From positions 1 through 35,941 of the IMG/VR virus record IMGVR_UViG_3300008266_000716: a stretch of DNA of 35,941 bases. One strand, written 5' to 3'. This DNA comes from a virus. The position numbers were made by a program, and so were the translations under genes. The notes beneath the pieces were generated by a model that was not told where the DNA came from, ran no database searches, and saw only the letters and a program-made list of their open reading frames with translations. Shown here piece by piece: positions 32,624 to 35,941 of the stretch (position 1 is the stretch's first letter; each line of letters opens with the position of its first letter).

Positions 32624-33778
32624 ATGAATATTCCTATTTGGCCAGGATCATCATCCTTCTTTCCAGGTTTAACTCCATTTGGATTTTATGATAACGATTA
32701 TCAATTTCAAACTGAAGCTGATAAAGTAGCAAACTGGTGTGCTCGTAGATTAGGTTATCCATTAATGGAAATTGAATTACAAGACATTAATTTCTACACA
32801 GCTTTTGAAGAAGCAGTTACAGTTTATGGAAACGAAGTATATCAATGGAAAATACGTGAAAATTTCTTTTCAATGCAAGGAAATTCAACCGGTTCTTCTT
32901 TTAATAATCAAGTAATTACTCCTAATTTAGGTAGTACAGTACGTTTAGCTCAAACTTATGCTGTTGAAGCAGGATCAGGAGGTAATGTTACTCAATATAC
33001 AGCTTCATTTGACATGATTCCCGGTGTTCAAGATTATGATTTAAAAGCAATTATGTCTAGTTCATATGGTATTACATCATCTATTGAAGTTAAAAAAATA
33101 TTTTATGAACAAGCACCTGCTATTGTAAGATATTTTGATCCATATGCTGGTACAGGTACTGGTATTCAATCATTACTTGAAACATTTGGATTTGGTCAAA
33201 TGTCTCCAGGTATTAATTTTTTATTAATGCCTATATATTTTGATGTTCAGAAAATTCAAGCAATTGAATTAAATGATCAAATAAGAAAATCCGCATATTC
33301 ATTTGATTTAATAAACAATAAATTAAGAATATTTCCTATTCCTAACCATGATTCGAAAATGTTTTTTCATTATATATTAGTAGATGAAAGAAATAGTACA
33401 ATTCCTCTTAGTGGTAGTGGTTTAGGTCCGGGTAAAATAACAGATGTTTCAAATGTTCCATATAATAATCCTGTATTTGGTCTTATTAATACAGTAGGTA
33501 GACAATGGATATACCAATATGCTTTGTCTATATGTAAAGAAATGTTAGCTTATATTAGAGGTAAATACAGTACAGTTCCTATTCCTGGAGCTGAAGTTAC
33601 CTTAAATCAAGCTGATTTATTAACAGATGCCAGAACTGAAAAAGAAAAATTATTAGAAATTTTAAGGGCTACGTTAAGTGACGCCTCTCGTAAAACTCAA
33701 TTAGAAAACCAAGCATTGGAAGCTGAAAATGTACAAAAAACATTAAACAACGTACCAATGGGAATTTATGTATTTTAA
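32624..33778 (+). CDS. 13: Neck protein (T4 gp13-like)
   Basis: Head-completion/neck protein that seals the portal vertex and connects head to tail. Protein of 384 residues; T4 gp13 is 309. Residues 32-62 (ADKVANWCARRLGYPLMEIELQD...AFEEAVTVYG) align with [35 protein letters not shown] of T4 gp13. The C-terminal WIYQYALSICKEMLAYIRGKYSTVPIPGAEVTLNQADLLTDARTEKEKLLEIL aligns with the T4 tail WVKDYATALAKELNG...PGG...RLIEEARLEKEALREEL. The extra 75 residues are spread through the Gly/Ser-rich middle. It is followed by a tagged gene, then the gp14-like gene. Confidence 0.93.
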   Translation: MNIPIWPGSSSFFPGLTPFGFYDNDYQFQTEADKVANWCARRLGYPLMEIELQDINFYTAFEEAVTVYGNEVYQWKIRENFFSMQGNSTGSSFNNQVITPNLGSTVRLAQTYAVEAGSGGNVTQYTASFDMIPGVQDYDLKAIMSSSYGITSSIEVKKIFYEQAPAIVRYFDPYAGTGTGIQSLLETFGFGQMSPGINFLLMPIYFDVQKIQAIELNDQIRKSAYSFDLINNKLRIFPIPNHDSKMFFHYILVDERNSTIPLSGSGLGPGKITDVSNVPYNNPVFGLINTVGRQWIYQYALSICKEMLAYIRGKYSTVPIPGAEVTLNQADLLTDARTEKEKLLEILRATLSDASRKTQLENQALEAENVQKTLNNVPMGIYVF

Positions 33779-33780
33779 AT

Positions 33781-34134
33781 ATGATTAAACTAACAGACAT
33801 ATTAAATAAAAATTTATTACTTGAATCACTTGCTATATATGAAGTAGAAGTAATGATTAAAGTAGAAAGACAAGCAAATAAAGTAGATATATATAATGAA
33901 ATTAGAGCTATTGAAGGAGTAGTTGTTGTTAAAGTAGAACAAAATACTTACCTAAATACTTTAATTACAGATCAAACTGAATATTCATTATTACATATGA
34001 AATATTTAGTATACACTGATCCAATTGATGCTATTAAAGAGATTAAAACTAGAGCAATATCTTCTGATAAAATATCTGGTTTATTAAAATTTATCCCTAG
34101 ACTAAAAACTCTAGAAAAGAAAACTGTTTTATAA
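33781..34134 (+). CDS. Tagged 117-aa protein between neck genes
   Basis: Starts MIKLTDILNKNLLLESLA, a variant of the shared tag in which the critical Glu after ILN is replaced by Lys, with LLLES a few residues on. Residues 20-65 (EVEVMIKVERQANKVDIYNEIRAIEGVVVVKVEQN) look like a small alpha/beta (ferredoxin-like, ACT-like) fold. The end is basic (RLKTLEKKTVL). Its location between the two neck genes and the weaker tag make an internal-head role less certain than for the others. Overlaps the next gene by one base (TAATG). Confidence 0.65.
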   Translation: MIKLTDILNKNLLLESLAIYEVEVMIKVERQANKVDIYNEIRAIEGVVVVKVEQNTYLNTLITDQTEYSLLHMKYLVYTDPIDAIKEIKTRAISSDKISGLLKFIPRLKTLEKKTVL

Positions 34135-34670
34135 TGAGTTTATTCGGAGCAAATAGAGATATAAGTTTATTTAGACACATAAATAGAGAGTTAATTAATG
34201 ATATTATTGAGCAAAAAGTAGGATATTATAAAATAGTATTAGATCGCTCTATACCTAATATATATGGAGAATCATTAAAAAAAATATATAACGATCCTGT
34301 ATTACTTAATTGTTTAATAGAAAGAGGAGACACCAATCCATTAACAAATGAGTTTGGTATGGACATTACTCGTAACATAAAATGCCGCTTTTTACGCGAT
34401 GATCTCGCGGGTATTGATTTAAGCACCGAGCTCGGCCCAGACGCTAGAGGCTTCGCATATAACATAGTACCTGAAGTAGGAGATGTTGTATTATGGAATA
34501 ACGATTATTATGAAGTTAATAATGTTAATGAAAACCAATTAATAGTAGGAAAAGATCCTGGTTATTCTTATTCAGATAATACAAATAATTTTGGTTCATC
34601 GTGGTCTATTATTGTAGAATGTTTTTACATAAGACCAGAAAAAGTAAATATTGCTCAAGTAAGATTATAA
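34134..34670 (+). CDS. 14: Neck protein (T4 gp14-like)
   Basis: Protein of 178 residues; T4 gp14 is 256. Residues 35-75 contain an IPNIYGESLKKIYNDPV segment, aligned loosely with the T4 'VSPDLIFGEDLKNKF' region. Residues 115-140 (VPEVGDVVLWNNDYYEVNNVNENQLIVGKDPGY) parallel T4 '[31 protein letters not shown]'. The position after gp13 supports the call. Probably forms part of the neck that joins head and tail. Shorter at both ends than T4 gp14. Confidence 0.75.
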   Translation: MSLFGANRDISLFRHINRELINDIIEQKVGYYKIVLDRSIPNIYGESLKKIYNDPVLLNCLIERGDTNPLTNEFGMDITRNIKCRFLRDDLAGIDLSTELGPDARGFAYNIVPEVGDVVLWNNDYYEVNNVNENQLIVGKDPGYSYSDNTNNFGSSWSIIVECFYIRPEKVNIAQVRL

Positions 34671-34677
34671 TACTTAT
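34670..34677 (+). promoter_or_regulatory. ATACTTAT box (variant) upstream of gene at 34682
   Basis: One-mismatch version of the octamer, 4 bases before the ATG at 34682; supports that start over the upstream one at 34601. Confidence 0.3.
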
Positions 34678-34681
34678 TAAC

Positions 34682-35041
34682 ATGATTAAATTATTAGACA
34701 TAATAAAAGAAGTTGAAATTCCTGTAGTAGGAATAGGTGGTGAAAAAATAGCTGCTTTTAAACCTAAACAAGATGATGAAGCTTTTAAAAGAGGATATAA
34801 AAGTATAAAAACTTCTATAAATCCTGAAACAGGTACTTTTACACAAGAATTTGAAGCTCTTCCAAAGTTTGAGGAAATAAAAAAAAATATTCTTAAATAT
34901 AGAAAAGAAATTCAAGTATTTAAACATTCAGCTAATGAAGATATAGCTAAAGTAGCTAAAGAAGCTAATAATCACTTATATAAAGCATCTCAATCTATAT
35001 TAGCTTTAGATAAAATGTTAGAATTACAAAGAAAACAATAA
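34682..35041 (+). CDS. Tagged 119-aa protein
   Basis: The frame is open from an ATG at 34601 that lies inside the gp14-like gene. The ATG at 34682 gives the tag MIKLLDIIKEVEIPV at the N-terminus, so I take 34682. The tag fits the shared pattern very well (cut site after IIKE). The rest is a charged helical protein with an FKPKQDDEAFKRGYKSIKTSI segment and a C-terminal coil. No catalytic motif. A probable internal or structural protein; gp15-like gene follows 2 bases later. Confidence 0.75.
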   Translation: MIKLLDIIKEVEIPVVGIGGEKIAAFKPKQDDEAFKRGYKSIKTSINPETGTFTQEFEALPKFEEIKKNILKYRKEIQVFKHSANEDIAKVAKEANNHLYKASQSILALDKMLELQRKQ

Positions 35042-35043
35042 CA

Positions 35044-35901
35044 ATGACTATACCTCTTAAACCCATACCTAAAAATGCAGCTGATATTAGTCAAGAACAA
35101 GTTATTCCTTATTTAGCAAATCAAGGAAAACCAGTTAGTGACACTGTATTTTCTAAAAATAGAGGTAAAGATTTTTCATTTGATAAAGACACTGTTAAAG
35201 ATGTAAGTATAGGATTAGAAGACTTAGACTATGCTGTACTATATTATTTTGAAAATATTATAAAACCTTCAGTAATACAAAATGGACAACAATTAACAGT
35301 ACCCGTAATATATGGATCTCCAGAACGCTGGAAATCCGTTCAAGCAGATGGATTTTATCGAGACGCTAGCGGTCGTTTAATGGTTCCTTTAATAATGTTC
35401 AAACGTGAAAACGTTGAAAAAAATAGAACCTTAGGAAATAAATTAGATGGTAATAAATCTCATCTATATCAAGTAATAGGCACAAGATATAATATACGTA
35501 ATGCATATGATAGATTCTCAGTAATTAATAATAGAATCCCATCAGAACAATATTATATAAGTGCGGTACCAGACTATGTTACTTTAACATACAGCTGTAT
35601 TATATTTACAGATTTTGTAGAACAAAATAATAAATTAGTAGAAGCAATTGAATTTGCTTCTGACTCATATTGGGGTGATCCTAATAGATGGAAATTTAAA
35701 GCTAGGATAGATAATTTTACTACAACAACATTGTTAGAAGAAGGTACTGATAGAGCTGCTAAAACTTCATTTAATATTACCTTAAACGGATATATAATTC
35801 CAGATACAGTAAATAAAGATTTAGCTGTAGCTCGTAGCAAATTTTATACTACATCCCAAGTAATTTTTGACGTAGAAGTAGTTTCTCAATTACCTAGTTA
35901 A
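35044..35901 (+). CDS. 15: Tail terminator/sheath stabiliser (T4 gp15-like)
   Basis: Caps the tail tube and sheath and joins them to the neck. Protein of 285 residues; T4 gp15 is 272. Residues 85-155 (IQNGQQLTVPVIYGSPERWKSVQADGFYRDASGRLMVPLIMFKRENVEKNRT) parallel the T4 'RVPITYASKEHFMMKLN...LPRINLHLVDF' block. Residues 180-225 (YVTLTYSCIIFTDFVEQNNKLVEAIEFASDSYWGDPNRWKFKARIDNFT) parallel 'MIYELSIFTRYEDDMFQIVEQILPYFQP'. The final third (FNITLNGYIIPDTVNK) parallels 'WSLTFEVNGWMYPPVDD'. The gene order 13-14-15 supports it. Confidence 0.85.
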   Translation: MTIPLKPIPKNAADISQEQVIPYLANQGKPVSDTVFSKNRGKDFSFDKDTVKDVSIGLEDLDYAVLYYFENIIKPSVIQNGQQLTVPVIYGSPERWKSVQADGFYRDASGRLMVPLIMFKRENVEKNRTLGNKLDGNKSHLYQVIGTRYNIRNAYDRFSVINNRIPSEQYYISAVPDYVTLTYSCIIFTDFVEQNNKLVEAIEFASDSYWGDPNRWKFKARIDNFTTTTLLEEGTDRAAKTSFNITLNGYIIPDTVNKDLAVARSKFYTTSQVIFDVEVVSQLPS

Positions 35902-35941
35902 AATTTAAAATCTAGTTTGGATATCTAAAGAAAAATTATAT

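Noticed and set aside
34601-34681. Upstream ATG extending the 119-aa tagged protein into the gp14-like gene
   Set aside because: The extension lies wholly inside the gp14-like frame, reads like an out-of-frame translation, and hides the tag; ATG 34682 follows a box-like ATACTTAT and gives the usual MIKLLDI start.
1-35941. tRNA genes, integrase, lysin
   Set aside because: No cloverleaf with a TTC-type arm, no tyrosine or serine recombinase motif and no lysozyme-like or amidase motif was noticed on reading; a tRNA scan could still find one.

Overview
This window is a 35.9-kb piece of the virion-structure region of a tailed phage with a contractile-tail, T4-type morphogenesis module. The recognisable proteins resemble T4 large terminase (gp17), portal (gp20), prohead protease (gp21), scaffold (gp22), major capsid protein (gp23), the two neck proteins (gp13, gp14) and the tail terminator/sheath stabiliser (gp15). 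Every gene I accept is on the + strand, gaps are tiny, and many neighbours overlap by one base (TAATG). The DNA is very AT-rich. Almost no gene has a Shine-Dalgarno sequence; starts sit behind A-rich leaders such as AAAACAATG or AAAAAAATG, as is usual in Bacteroidota. One protein also carries a lipobox followed by TKED, typical of Bacteroidota lipoproteins. I infer a T4-like myovirus of a Bacteroidota (perhaps flavobacterial) host. No tRNA, integrase or CRISPR array was seen.

Layout. 1-6138: a truncated unknown gene, several small proteins with a shared N-terminal tag, a DnaQ-like 3'-5' exonuclease with a zinc ribbon, and a 953-residue tagged protein, closed by a terminator. 6262-12792: an FAD-dependent oxidoreductase, a tagged lipoprotein-like fusion, an exonuclease-X-C-terminus-like/tag fusion, a 344-aa unknown, two small proteins, a P-loop nucleoside/nucleotide kinase-like protein, a tagged 304-313-aa protein and a membrane-anchored coiled-coil protein. 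12829-24914: the head operon (terL, portal, six proteins including a 43-aa basic one, prohead protease, two tagged proteins of which one is a HExxH metallopeptidase, terminator, scaffold, major capsid protein, terminator). 24989-26230: free-standing HNH endonuclease and PhoH-like ATPase. 26261-32574: a small beta-rich structural protein, three long low-complexity fibre proteins sharing repeats, and a small unknown. 32624-35901: gp13-like, tagged 117-aa, gp14-like, tagged 119-aa, gp15-like.

The most notable observation is that a dozen or so unrelated proteins begin with one of two closely similar short amphipathic tags (MIKLLDILKE-V/A-like or LIKEEL/LIKEA-like) ending in [L/I]-[K/R/S]-E. This closely resembles the T4 capsid-targeting sequence of the internal proteins (MKTYQEFIAEA), which the gp21 protease cuts after I-A-E. 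I propose that this phage packages an unusually large set of internal proteins into its head. They include a putative zinc metallopeptidase, a 953-aa protein and a lipoprotein-like protein, and they may be delivered into the host with the DNA. Related LANI motifs end the scaffold and one other protein. Tag-like segments also occur inside two proteins at in-frame ATG codons.

A second recurring signal is the octamer ATATTTAT, present just upstream of about fourteen gene starts or gene clusters. It is a candidate phage-specific promoter or leader element.
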